This document shows, piece by piece, positions 43,550 through 51,543 of a DNA stretch of 64,000 nucleotides. Under the pieces are notes generated by a model that ran no database searches, was not told the DNA's origin, and saw only the letters and a list, made by a program, of their open reading frames with translations. The DNA lies in contig NZ_BMMX01000023.1 of NCBI RefSeq assembly GCF_014646155.1, forward strand, positions 1 to 64,000. The letters are read 5' to 3'. The stretch comes from Mangrovihabitans endophyticus (GTDB lineage Bacteria; Actinomycetota; Actinomycetes; Mycobacteriales; Micromonosporaceae). Every line of letters starts with the position of its first letter. Position 1 is the first letter of the stretch. A program made the translations under genes and the position numbers.

Positions 43550-44050
43550 ATGCGCAAAGCCCGGCTGGATCGTCGCGGCAAGACGATCCTGAGCGTGGCG
43601 GTGGCGGTGGCGGTCGTCGTCAACGCCTCGGTGGCGTGGGCCTACTGGTCACTCAGCGGCTCCGGCAACGCGGTCTCCGTCGCCGGATCGGCGGTCGAGC
43701 TGGAACTCAACGGCCGCTCCGACGAGAGCAAGCCCCTGTATCCGGGCGGAAGCACGAATCTGACCGTCACGGTGACCAACAAGAACGACTTCCCGATCAA
43801 GATCACCACGGTGTCGCCGGGCCCCGGAAGTGTGACAGCCGACGCGTCGCATCGTGACGCCGGTTGCCGCAGCACCGGCGTATTCGTTGCATCAGATGTG
43901 CTCCGCGTCGCCTGGGAAGTGCCCAAGAACACCATCGGGGTGTTCACCGTGTCCGACGGGCTGAAGATGAACAACAGCTCGGACTCGGCCTGTCAGGGCG
44001 CCACCTTCTCGATTCCGGTGCGGGCCACCGGCGTGAGCAACGCCTCCTGA
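43550..44050 (+). CDS. Secreted beta-sandwich protein B, paralogue of A
   Basis: A 166-residue exported protein with the same plan as protein A: a signal helix ending SVAWAYWSLSGSGNAV, then LYPGGSTNLTVTVTNKNDFPIKI, a GC motif (DAGCRS) and SACQGATFSIPV near the end. Identity with A is moderate but all landmarks align. ATG 43550 has AGGAG 8 bases upstream. It follows A by 83 bp. Confidence 0.75.
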   Translation: MRKARLDRRGKTILSVAVAVAVVVNASVAWAYWSLSGSGNAVSVAGSAVELELNGRSDESKPLYPGGSTNLTVTVTNKNDFPIKITTVSPGPGSVTADASHRDAGCRSTGVFVASDVLRVAWEVPKNTIGVFTVSDGLKMNNSSDSACQGATFSIPVRATGVSNAS

Positions 44051-44130
44051 CCCTCGCGGGAGCGGGCCGGCCGGCGCGCCGCTCCACGCTCACCCCCCTC
44101 GCGCGCCGGTGAAGCACCCCTGGAGTGTCC

Positions 44131-44604
44131 GTGCATCGATGGCAGACAATCGCTGTCGCGGCGGCAGCCCTCGTCGGCACGGCCGGGCTCGGCCTGGCGA
44201 TGCTGCGCCCGCACGACCCGAACGCCCAGCCGATGACGCTCAGCGCCGCCCCGGCAGCCGCGGGCCGGTACGCGTTCGCGGTACGCGCGGGCGCCGTCGA
44301 CAGCCTCTATCCGGGCGCCGACCGGCGGCTGATACTCACCTTTTCCAACCCGTACGACTTCGACCTGGTCGTGACCGGGATGCGCGCACGGGTGGCGTCC
44401 ACCTCCAAACCCGGCTGCGCGCCGATCGACACCAACCTCGAGGTGCGTGACTACATCGGCAGGCTCCCGGTGCGGGTGGACGCCGACGACACTCGCGAAG
44501 CCGGCAGCATCCCGTTGCACATGCCCAACACGGTGGTGGACGCTTGCCAGGCGGCGGTGTTCCACATCGCGCTCACCGCCGACGCGACCCGAGTGTCCCC
44601 ATGA
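44131..44604 (+). CDS. Secreted/anchored beta-sandwich protein C, divergent paralogue
   Basis: A 157-residue protein with an N-terminal hydrophobic helix (TIAVAAAALVGTAGLGLAML), then LYPGADRRLILTFSNPYDFDLVV, KPGCAPID and DACQAAVFHIALT, matching the landmarks of proteins A and B but lacking their aromatic GSG motif. GTG 44131 has GGAG 6 bases upstream; GTG 44125 is an alternative. Its stop overlaps the start of the fourth gene (ATGA). Confidence 0.68.
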   Translation: MHRWQTIAVAAAALVGTAGLGLAMLRPHDPNAQPMTLSAAPAAAGRYAFAVRAGAVDSLYPGADRRLILTFSNPYDFDLVVTGMRARVASTSKPGCAPIDTNLEVRDYIGRLPVRVDADDTREAGSIPLHMPNTVVDACQAAVFHIALTADATRVSP

Positions 44605-45641
44605 GCCGACCGATGCGCCTGCTGGCGACGCTGGCGGCAGCCGGTGGCCTGGCAGCGGCCGGCGGCATCGCGTACGCGGGATGGCTCGCGGATTCGGAGG
44701 GCGAACGCTTCACCGTGTACGCCGAGCGGATCCCCCGGATGGCAGCCCCTGTCGCGTACGTGCCGCACCACCCCAAGCCACGCACCGCATCGCCGTCTGC
44801 GGCATCCTCATCTCCCGCATCGCCGTCCCCCGCGCCCCCGTCCCCGTCCTCCGCGGCTTCGTCTTCCGCAGCTTGGCCCTCCGGGGCTTCGCCTTCCGCG
44901 GCTTCGTCTTCCGCTGCCTGGCCGTCCGGGGCTTCGTCTTCCGCTGCTTCGTCTCCCGGGACTTCGTCTCCCGGGGTTTCGTCTCCCGGGGTTTCGTCTC
45001 CCGCTGCTTCGTCTCCCGCGGTAGGCGCGGCCGAGGCGGCCGGGCCGGCGCCACGGATACGTTGGCGGCCGGTCGAGGTCGGCGCCACCACGCCGGTCCA
45101 GGGCTACGTGGTCACCCGCCACCTGGGACCGGTGGCCGCCGTCGCGTGCAAGGTGCCGGCCACGGCGCGACCACGATGCACCGACGCCGACGCCCCGCCC
45201 GGATACATTGCCACCTACACCGTGCGCGGCACCTACGGTTCGTTCTGGCAGGGGCAGGACAGCGAACCCAGCCGCCCGGTGCTACGTGCGGGCACCCCGG
45301 AACCCATGATGATCGACGGCACTCCGGTCGCGCCCGCCCCGTCCGGCGCCGCACCGCCACCCGTCGACGCGGTACCCTTGGCGTCCGGCCCAGCGCCCGC
45401 CCCAACATCGGCGGCCGCGCGCACCACCACGGCACCGGCGACCCCACAGTCCACACCGGACACGCGCGCGCCGGCGACCACCGCCCCGGGACCGGGCACC
45501 ACGACCACTCTCCCGGCCCGCACGTCGAACCCGACCACGCCGAGCGCGTCAACGGCCCCGGCCGGTCCCGCAGCCAGTGCGTCGACAGGCACCATCGGAC
45601 CAGGATCCGCCAAGCCAACGCTCGCGACCCCCAAACCCTGA
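44601..45641 (+). CDS. Secreted Pro/Ser/Ala-rich protein with fibronectin-like module
   Basis: A 346-residue exported protein: signal helix (residues about 5-27, ending AYAGWLADSEGE), a Ser/Ala/Pro-rich stalk (about 60-140) made of SSAASS/SSPGVS repeats, a compact domain (about 150-225, RIRWRPVEVGATTPVQGYVV ... YTVRGTYGSFW) resembling fibronectin type III, then a Thr/Pro-rich tail. It looks like a wall-spanning display protein without LPxTG. ATG 44601 overlaps the preceding stop, so it is coupled to protein C. Codons in the stalk lie in GCTTCGTCTTCCG minisatellites. Confidence 0.7.
   Translation: MSRPMRLLATLAAAGGLAAAGGIAYAGWLADSEGERFTVYAERIPRMAAPVAYVPHHPKPRTASPSAASSSPASPSPAPPSPSSAASSSAAWPSGASPSAASSSAAWPSGASSSAASSPGTSSPGVSSPGVSSPAASSPAVGAAEAAGPAPRIRWRPVEVGATTPVQGYVVTRHLGPVAAVACKVPATARPRCTDADAPPGYIATYTVRGTYGSFWQGQDSEPSRPVLRAGTPEPMMIDGTPVAPAPSGAAPPPVDAVPLASGPAPAPTSAAARTTTAPATPQSTPDTRAPATTAPGPGTTTTLPARTSNPTTPSASTAPAGPAASASTGTIGPGSAKPTLATPKP
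44846..45022. repeat. In-frame minisatellite encoding the Ser/Ala/Pro stalk
   Basis: Interleaved 12-18-bp units GCTTCGTCTTCCGC, GGGGCTTCGCC and GGTTTCGTCTCCCG encode SSAASS, SGASS and SSPGV repeats in the fourth surface-protein gene. Confidence 0.75.
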
Positions 45642-45803
45642 CCACAGGCACCCACAAACACACCAACACCCCGCACCCCGCACCCCCACACCCCCTCCCC
45701 ACACCCACACCCACACCCGCCCCCGCGCCCCCGCGGCCCCCACCCCGCACCACGCGACCCCCGCGGCCCGCACCCCGCACCCCCGCGCCCCCACACCACT
45801 CAC

Positions 45804-45873
45804 CGATCTTGGACTTTGCGGGTGCACATATCGTCATCAAAACCACATACCTCCCCCGCAAACTCCAAGATCG
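45804..45873. repeat. Dispersed intergenic inverted repeat, copy 2
   Basis: CGATCTTGGACTTTGCGGG (45804-45822) pairs, with one mismatch, with CCCGCAAACTCCAAGATCG (45855-45873). The following TCGACGCGCTGG is also shared with the right arm of the copy at 10776-10879. Confidence 0.75.
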
Positions 45874-45898
45874 ACGCGCTGGGCCAGCCCCACTGGAG

Positions 45899-45967
45899 CG
45901 ATCTTGAAGTTTGTGCGCTCGAAATCGCCATAAAAGGCCCGTAAAGCCCCCACGAAGTTCAAGATCG
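45899..45967. repeat. Dispersed intergenic inverted repeat, copy 3
   Basis: CGATCTTGAAGTTTGTG (45899-45915) and CACGAAGTTCAAGATCG (45951-45967) pair at 15 of 17 positions around an AT-richer loop, directly after copy 2. Confidence 0.7.
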
Positions 45968-46132
45968 GCGGGGCGGCGGCAGGAGGGCGCGGGACGGGCG
46001 CGGCGGCAGGAGGGCGCGGGAACGGCGGGAGCGGCAGGAGGGCACGGGACGGGCGGGGCGGGGGACGGCGCTTGACCTTGCGGTGTTCTGAACGGCTATG
46101 AAAGCCGCATATCGCCTCACGATGCCCCGGCA

Positions 46133-46188
46133 CCCGCAGACCTTGGAAAGTTAGCGGGCTCACGAGCACTCACGTCTCCAAGATCCGC
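46133..46188. repeat. Dispersed intergenic inverted repeat, decayed copy 4
   Basis: CGCAGACCTTGGAAAG and the downstream CTCCAAGATCCGCG pair imperfectly and carry the same CTTGGA/TCCAAG core as the other copies. Confidence 0.5.
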
Positions 46189-46195
46189 GACACTG

Positions 46196-46312
46196 ACCCA
46201 CCCAGCAACACGCACCCACCCAGCGGCACCCACCCAGCAACACGGACCTAACAGCAACACGCACCCACCCAGCAACGCGAACCGGACAGCAACACGGACC
46301 CGCCCACGGAAC
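46196..46312. repeat. Degenerate CAGCAACACGCACCCACC tandem array
   Basis: About six degenerate copies of an about 18-bp AC-rich unit before the convergent microprotein gene. Confidence 0.7.
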
Positions 46313-46387
46313 GGGACGAAAGCGCCGGGAAGACACGAGCGCCGACGGCTGACCGTCGGCGCGTGGCGTGGAACCGGTGATGGTCGA

Positions 46388-46726
46388 TCAGGCCGCGTCG
46401 CGTTGCGGAGTCTGGATCGCCGGGCGGGTCTGCATCCGACGGCGGGCCATGCCGATGGCCGCCTGGGGGCGGCGGGCCACCGCCGGTGTCGCCTCGATCG
46501 CCGGGCTTGCCGCGTGCACCGCCGCCGGCTGTGGGGCCGGCGAGCGTACCTGCAACGCCATGGTGAACATGGACCGCGACGCGTGGTCGTATCCCTCACG
46601 GTAGGCGTGATCCCGCTCCAGCCCGTGTTTGTACCACTGGTGGATGCGCCCGAAGGCGTACCCGCTGGCGATGACGAAGGCCAGCGCCAGCAGGATCTGC
46701 AGGAAACTGTTGTCCGGGGAGATCAT
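46388..46726 (-). CDS. Single-pass membrane microprotein, paralogue 2
   Basis: A 112-residue protein: an N-terminal transmembrane helix (FLQILLALAFVIASGYAFG), then the signature GRIHQWYKHGLERDHAYREG followed by YDHASRSMF, and a low-complexity Ala/Pro/Arg tail. The signature is almost repeated in the upstream gene (GRVHQWSRHGMERETAYREG). I do not recognise a named family. ATG 46726 has AAGGAG 11 bases upstream and overlaps the upstream stop (ATGA), so it is the second gene of a coupled pair. Confidence 0.65.
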   Translation of the reverse strand: MISPDNSFLQILLALAFVIASGYAFGRIHQWYKHGLERDHAYREGYDHASRSMFTMALQVRSPAPQPAAVHAASPAIEATPAVARRPQAAIGMARRRMQTRPAIQTPQRDAA

Positions 46727-47031
46727 GTGGGGATGGGCTCCTTGGTGTCGGGTGAGCTGTTCTCGGGTGAGCGACGCTCGGGGGAATGGGCGGCCCGCAT
46801 CGCGGAACCCTCGGCGTGCGGCGCCGATGCCGGTGCCGCATGCGCCGGCGTGTGACGGGTTGCCAGATGGAAGAGCGTGTGGGAAGCCTGGTCGTAGCCT
46901 TCGCGGTACGCCGTTTCGCGCTCCATGCCGTGACGGGACCACTGGTGCACCCGGCCTGCGGCGTACGCGACGAAGACGATGGCAGCGACGGCGAGTGCGA
47001 CCTGGAGTGCCGTGGAACTGGGCGCGGACAT
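46723..47031 (-). CDS. Single-pass membrane microprotein, paralogue 1
   Basis: A 102-residue protein with an N-terminal transmembrane helix (ALQVALAVAAIVFVAYAAG), the GRVHQWSRHGMERETAYREG signature, YDQASHTLFHLA, and a His/Ala/Pro-rich tail. It is a tandem paralogue of the following gene. The signature helix is amphipathic and rich in charge just inside the membrane, which suggests a partner-binding role. ATG 47031 is used; the ribosome-binding site is weak. Confidence 0.65.
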   Translation of the reverse strand: MSAPSSTALQVALAVAAIVFVAYAAGRVHQWSRHGMERETAYREGYDQASHTLFHLATRHTPAHAAPASAPHAEGSAMRAAHSPERRSPENSSPDTKEPIPT

Positions 47032-47197
47032 GCTGAAAAGCCTATTCGTTGCCAATGGGGATGGAAACGGCTGTTGTGCCGATGATCCCCTCCGGCCAGG
47101 CACGAGGTTTATGCCCGATTATCCGGGGTGTTTGTAGTGACAAAACCGAGCGCATCGGTTAGGGGCCTCCTGGCGCGCCACGGGTAGCGTCGTGCCC

Positions 47198-47953
47198 ATG
47201 GTGGATCAGCCGATGGTCGTGGTGCGTGGCGAAGCCCTCCGCGACGTGCCCCCTGAGCTGGCTGTCGTCTCGGTGACCGCGATGTCGCGGGACAAGGACC
47301 GGCAGACCGTCCAGGCACGCCTCGCCGAGCGCGCCGACCGGGTGCGGGAGGTGCTTGACGCGTACCGGGAAGCGATCGAGAAACGCGAGACCAGCGGCGT
47401 GCAGCTCTACCCGGAGTTCAAGCGCGGCGAGCGGGTCTCGGTGTACGTGGCGAACGTGACCACGACGGTGACGGTCACCGACTTCGGCGTGCTCGGCGAC
47501 CTGATGCTGCGCCTGGGCGCCCTGGAGCAGACCCGGATCGCCGGGCCGTGGTGGCAGCTCCGCCCGGCCAGCACGGCCGGTGCCGAGGTGCGCCGCGAGG
47601 CTATCGCCGAGGCGCTGCGGCGCGCCCGTGAGTACGCGGCAGCGGTCGACGCCGAACCGGACCGGCTGGTGGAGATCGTGGACGAGGGCGCGGACGGCGG
47701 TGCCCCCCGCCCGATGATGATGCGGACGGCGGCATTCCACGCGGAGGCCGCCGATGCCGCCCCGCATCTGGACATCGAGCCGCAGTTGCAAACCGTCCGC
47801 GCCGCGGTGGTGGTCCGGGTGGCGATCACCCCACCCGCGAACTTCCCCACCGGACCAGAGACGACCGGGCCAGAGACGACCACCGGACCAGAAACGACCA
47901 GCCCAGAAACGACCGGGCCAGAAACGACCAGCCCAGAAACGACCGGGCTGTGA
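47198..47953 (+). CDS. SIMPL domain (DUF541) protein
   Basis: A 251-residue protein with a SIMPL/DUF541 domain: MVVVRGEALRDVPPELAVVSVT, DRVREVLDAYRE, VANVTTTVTVTDF and EVRREAIAEALRRAREYAAAV. No signal peptide is visible, unlike periplasmic homologues. The C-terminal about 35 residues are a TGPETT/SPETT repeat encoded by 15-18-bp tandem units (47850-47950). SIMPL proteins form oligomers in signalling or stress settings; the role here is unknown. ATG 47198 is used; GTG 47192 is an alternative. Convergent with the aldo/keto reductase gene. Confidence 0.78.
   Translation: MVDQPMVVVRGEALRDVPPELAVVSVTAMSRDKDRQTVQARLAERADRVREVLDAYREAIEKRETSGVQLYPEFKRGERVSVYVANVTTTVTVTDFGVLGDLMLRLGALEQTRIAGPWWQLRPASTAGAEVRREAIAEALRRAREYAAAVDAEPDRLVEIVDEGADGGAPRPMMMRTAAFHAEAADAAPHLDIEPQLQTVRAAVVVRVAITPPANFPTGPETTGPETTTGPETTSPETTGPETTSPETTGL
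47850..47950. repeat. In-frame tandem repeat at the 3' end of the SIMPL gene
   Basis: Six copies of a 15-18-bp ACCAGAGACGACCGGGCC-like unit encode the GPETT/SPETT tail up to the stop codon. Confidence 0.85.
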
Positions 47954-47969
47954 CCCTGTAGCGGATGTC

Positions 47970-48824
47970 TCAGGCGTTCGGGATCCAGTTCATGGAGTCC
48001 GGGTTCGCGCCCGTACGACCCTTCTCGCCCCGGTCCAGGTCGCTGATCGAGGCCATCGACGGCTCGTCCAGCTCGAAGTCGAAGAGGTCGAAGTTCTCCC
48101 GGATGCGGGACTCGGTGGAGCTCTTCGGGAAGATGATGTCCCCGCGCTGCAGGTGCCACCGCAGCACCACCTGCGCCGGCGTCTTGCCGACCTGGCCGGC
48201 GACCGCCTCGATGGCCGGGTCGTTCAGCACCGCGCCCTGGGCGATCGGCGAGTACGCCTCGGTGGCGATCTCGTTGTCCCGGTTGTAGGCGCGCAGTTCG
48301 TCGTTGGCCAGATACGGGTGGACCTCGATCTGGTTCACCGCCGGGCGGACCTCGGTCTCGGCCCGCAACCGGCCCAGGTGGTGCTGGGTGAAGTTGGACA
48401 CGCCGATGGAACGGGCGCGCCCGTCGCGGTAGAACTCCTCCAGCGTTTTCCACGTCTGCACGAAGTCACCGTCGTACCGGCCGGGCAGCGGCCAGTGGAT
48501 CAGGAACAGGTCCACGTAGTCGGTGCCGAGCGCCTTCAGGGTCTCGTCGAACTTGCGCCGGGCGTCGTCCGGCAGGTGCCCGTCGTTGTTCAGCTTGCTG
48601 GTGATGAAGAAGTCGGTGCGCGGCAGCCCGGAGGCGGTGAGTGCGTCGCCCACCCCCTGCTCGTTGCGGTACATCTGGGCGGTGTCGATGTGGCGGTACC
48701 CGACCTCGATCGCCGTCTCGACGGCCGCCCGGGTCTGCGGCGGCGGCACCTGGAAAACGCCGAAACCGAGCTGCGGGATGGTACGTCCGTCGTTGAGCAG
48801 AATGCCGGGAACTGCGGAAGCCAT
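47970..48824 (-). CDS. Aldo/keto reductase (AKR5-like)
   Basis: A 284-residue TIM-barrel oxidoreductase. The catalytic tetrad is visible: Asp and Tyr in GYRHIDTAQMYRNE, Lys in FFITSKLNND and His in DLFLIHWPLPG. Further family marks are SIGVSNFTQHHL, VNQIEVHPYL and FPKSSTESRIREN, which binds NADPH. The sequence is of the 2,5-diketogluconate reductase/YvgN type; likely a broad carbonyl reductase. ATG 48824 has AGGAG 5 bases upstream. Divergent from the DUF4407 gene. Confidence 0.92.
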   Translation of the reverse strand: MASAVPGILLNDGRTIPQLGFGVFQVPPPQTRAAVETAIEVGYRHIDTAQMYRNEQGVGDALTASGLPRTDFFITSKLNNDGHLPDDARRKFDETLKALGTDYVDLFLIHWPLPGRYDGDFVQTWKTLEEFYRDGRARSIGVSNFTQHHLGRLRAETEVRPAVNQIEVHPYLANDELRAYNRDNEIATEAYSPIAQGAVLNDPAIEAVAGQVGKTPAQVVLRWHLQRGDIIFPKSSTESRIRENFDLFDFELDEPSMASISDLDRGEKGRTGANPDSMNWIPNA

Positions 48825-48894
48825 GGTGCTCCTCACGTCGTGATTTCCGTCTTCACACGTGGGGTTACCCGTTTCAACCGCGTGTGCACCTGTG

Positions 48895-50310
48895 ATGGAC
48901 GAGACTCGGATCATGCGCAGCCGCCGTCCGCTGCTGCTCCGGATCGCGAACGTCAACCCGGACAGCGTGAACACCCACTCCGACCGGGTGCTTTACCGCA
49001 CCATCGGGGTGTTCATCCTGCTCTATTTCGGGTACGCGACGGCCGGCGGTGCCGCGTTCGTGGACGCCAGCGTCGACTACTCCCACCCGTGGTGGCAGTG
49101 GCTGGTCGGCCCGCTGGTGGCGACCGGTGTGGTCGCGTACGACCGGGCGGTGGTCGGCCGGGTCGGCGTCAGCTTCGACAATCTCGGCTCGACCGACCCG
49201 GCGGACCTGTTGAAACGGCCCACCTTCGGGCTGTACGCCGGACGCATCGCGCTCGCCCTGCTGTTCGCGCTGATGATCACCGAGCCGTTGATGCTCACCC
49301 GCTACCGGGGCGAGATCGACGCCCGGCTCAACGAGGTGCACAACGCGCAGATCAGCGCGTCGGAGGGCACCGGCGCGGTCGCCACGTACCAGGCCCGGCT
49401 GGCCGAGTTGAAGCAGTTGTCGGTCGGCGAGGACGAGGCGGTGGCCGCGCTGAACGCCAGCGCCGCCCAGAAGCGCCGCGACGCCCGCGCGCTGTACCAG
49501 CAGGCGCTGGCCGACTCGGCGGGCGACGGGGTGTCCCGCAAGGCCGGGTGCCCGGCCGGCGGCTACTGCGACAGCCTGGTGCAGCGTTCCCGCGCGCTGG
49601 ACGATGAGGCCGCCGCGTTGGACGTGCAGGCCGCCCAATTGCAGCAGAGTCAGCAGACCGCCCGCGCCGCACGGGACGCCGAGATCACCGACCTGACCGC
49701 CAAGATCAGCGAGCAGCGCACCGCCAACGCCGCGGCCATCCGCGCGGACAGCGGCTTCGGCGCCCGTACGACGGCGATGTGGCACCTGATCAGCAGCGAC
49801 TTCTGGGGCATCGGCGTGTTCTACATCGGCATCGCGCTGCTGCTCGTCGCGTTGGACTGCGCCGCGGTCGGGCTGAAGTTCGTGTCCCGTGGCAACGCCT
49901 ACGAACGCAACGAGGCCCGCATCGCCCGGCAACGCGAACACCAGGCGGTCATCGCGTACCGGCGCGGCGTCGACGACGCCCGCACGTACGGCGAGGCGAG
50001 CGCCCGCATCCTGGCCGGCGGCCTGGACCGGGCGGCGCAGGACGAGCAACTGACCCAGGCGGCGGCGGACCGGGCGCGGGCGTTGCTTTACGCGGCGTTG
50101 CAGACACAGCTTGCCGACCCCACGGACGAGACCACGGACGAGACCACGCCCGAGACCACGCCCGCGGCGAAGACGCCGGGCGATCAGCCCACCGCCGGAG
50201 ACCCGCACGACGCGGCGATCAACCCGCGGTCGCCCCAGCATCGGCGCCCGACGGGCGGGCCGGCCAACCGCAGAGATCGGCACCACAGCGCGGGAGCCAC
50301 ACGGACATAG
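48895..50310 (+). CDS. DUF4407 membrane protein with coiled coil
   Basis: A 471-residue protein. Three N-terminal transmembrane helices (about residues 35-55, 67-85 and 115-135), a long extracytoplasmic-like coiled-coil segment (about 145-300) with a GCPAGGYC disulfide loop, another transmembrane helix (about 307-330), then a charged helix and a Thr/Glu-rich tail. The pattern fits DUF4407 proteins of unknown function. ATG 48895 is used although no ribosome-binding site is clear; ATG 48913 is an alternative. A small hairpin follows the stop. Confidence 0.8.
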   Translation: MDETRIMRSRRPLLLRIANVNPDSVNTHSDRVLYRTIGVFILLYFGYATAGGAAFVDASVDYSHPWWQWLVGPLVATGVVAYDRAVVGRVGVSFDNLGSTDPADLLKRPTFGLYAGRIALALLFALMITEPLMLTRYRGEIDARLNEVHNAQISASEGTGAVATYQARLAELKQLSVGEDEAVAALNASAAQKRRDARALYQQALADSAGDGVSRKAGCPAGGYCDSLVQRSRALDDEAAALDVQAAQLQQSQQTARAARDAEITDLTAKISEQRTANAAAIRADSGFGARTTAMWHLISSDFWGIGVFYIGIALLLVALDCAAVGLKFVSRGNAYERNEARIARQREHQAVIAYRRGVDDARTYGEASARILAGGLDRAAQDEQLTQAAADRARALLYAALQTQLADPTDETTDETTPETTPAAKTPGDQPTAGDPHDAAINPRSPQHRRPTGGPANRRDRHHSAGATRT

Positions 50311-50313
50311 CAG

Positions 50314-50337
50314 GCGGACACCGCAGGTGGCGTCCGC
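50314..50337 (+). terminator. Possible terminator after the DUF4407 gene
   Basis: GCGGAC (50314-50319) pairs with GTCCGC (50332-50337), with an inner ACC/GGT pairing and a small bulge, starting 4 bp after the stop codon. Confidence 0.45.
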
Positions 50338-50451
50338 GACTACTCAATTTGTGACCCGAAGCGGCAACGACACCGGCGGTCGAGATATCATTCATGCGAC
50401 GCGTCGCCACGCCCACGCTCTGTAATCGGTGACGGCGTCGTCTCCACAGTT

Positions 50452-50482
50452 CGGGCCCCTCACCGGGGCCCGTTCTCGTTTC
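50452..50482 (+). terminator. Intrinsic terminator hairpin with T-rich tail
   Basis: CGGGCCCC (50452-50459) and GGGGCCCG (50465-50472) form a perfect 8-bp stem with a 5-base loop, followed by TTCTCGTTT. It lies in the 353-bp gap (50311-50663) with no gene directly before it, so an unrecognised small transcript between 50340 and 50450 is possible. I see no tRNA fold there. Confidence 0.65.
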
Positions 50483-50663
50483 CCAGCTCCCTCCGCAGCC
50501 CGAGGCGGCGACGGAAGCTGCCTGAGGGACGCGGCGAGCGACCGCTCCAACAGCCGTCCCTCCGCTACGCACCTGCCGGCTTGAAGAGATTCTGAGTCGC
50601 CGCCTGTAGTAGAACGCCTCTCCCGTTCGTCATGGACCATGAGCGACACGAAAGGAGAGGCTC

Positions 50664-51185
50664 ATGGACGTGGTCACCGGCGCTCAGGTGGCGGTCACGC
50701 TGACCGTCCCGACGTCACGGGAACACATGTGGGACCGGATCACTGCGGTGGACCGGATCGGCGAATGGAGCCCGGAAGCCACCGGCGCGGCTTGGAGCGG
50801 CGACGGCACCTCCGACGGCCGCACGGCCGGCCCGGTGGCGGGCGCGCGATTCACTGCGCACAACCGCTTCCCCAACGGCTTCGAAAGCACCGTGACCTGC
50901 GTGGTCGTCGAAGCACGCCGACCGTCGGTGTTCGCCTGGACGGTGGTCAACGACTCCGGTGAGGTTGGTTCGACCTGGCGCTACGAGCTGCGCGACGGGA
51001 GCGAACCGGAAACCAGCGTCGTCCACCATTCTTTCACCCACGGTCCCGGCCCCAGCGGCGTCCGGCCCCTGGCCGAAGCGAATCCGCAGGCCGTCAACGA
51101 CCGTCTTGTCATGCTGTGCCGGAACATGACGACCACGATCGCCGCCATGGCCGGCGACGCCACGATGTCGGGAGAGACGCGATGA
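50664..51185 (+). CDS. SRPBCC family protein
   Basis: A 173-residue START-like protein: QVAVTLTVPTSREHMWDRI, IGEWSPEATGAAW and FAWTVVNDSGEVGSTW. It belongs to the polyketide-cyclase/dehydrase-like SRPBCC group; ligand unknown. ATG 50664 has an AAAGGAGAGG site. The stop overlaps the next start (ATGA), and with the ECF42 gene it forms a three-gene operon. Confidence 0.83.
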   Translation: MDVVTGAQVAVTLTVPTSREHMWDRITAVDRIGEWSPEATGAAWSGDGTSDGRTAGPVAGARFTAHNRFPNGFESTVTCVVVEARRPSVFAWTVVNDSGEVGSTWRYELRDGSEPETSVVHHSFTHGPGPSGVRPLAEANPQAVNDRLVMLCRNMTTTIAAMAGDATMSGETR

Positions 51186-51523
51186 GATATCTGATGCTGG
51201 TGTGCACCGACCCGACTTACCGGCCCGACGGCGACGACGGTGCGCCGGACGTCGATGACTGGGTCGCCGAGATGGACGGCAAAGGCATCCGCCTGATGGG
51301 CGAGCGGGTCCGGCCGGCGAGCGACGCCACCACCGTGCGGGTCCGCAACCGCGAGGTGCTGCTGACCGACGGCCCGTACGCGGAGACGAAGGACCATATC
51401 GCCGGCTTCGACATCCTGGAGTGCGCCGACCTGGACGAAGCCATCGAGGTCGCCGCGAAACACCCGATGGCCTGGGGTGGGGTGATCGAGTTGCGCCCGT
51501 TCTGGCCGGCCGACGAGGACTGA
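51182..51523 (+). CDS. YCII/DGPF domain protein (ECF42 partner)
   Basis: A 113-residue YCII-fold protein that carries the signature DGPYAETKDHIAGFDILE (DGPF group). DGPF proteins are the constant genomic partners of ECF42-type sigma factors. The ATG at 51182 overlaps the SRPBCC stop. The sigma factor starts 20 bp downstream. Confidence 0.9.
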   Translation: MRYLMLVCTDPTYRPDGDDGAPDVDDWVAEMDGKGIRLMGERVRPASDATTVRVRNREVLLTDGPYAETKDHIAGFDILECADLDEAIEVAAKHPMAWGGVIELRPFWPADED

Positions 51524-51543
51524 CCGGGCGGCGAGCGCACCGC

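Larger units (their letters stand above)
45642..46387. other. Gene-free repeat-rich interval
   Basis: About 745 bp between the surface-protein operon and the convergent microprotein genes. It starts with a C-rich pyrimidine-biased tract (45650-45800), then has three dispersed inverted repeats (listed separately) and a degenerate 18-bp array of CAGCAACACGCACCCACC units (46196-46312). No open frame with a start signal. Confidence 0.7.

Noticed and set aside
50340..50460. Possible tRNA before the orphan terminator
   Set aside because: No cloverleaf pairing or T-loop GTTCRA motif on either strand.
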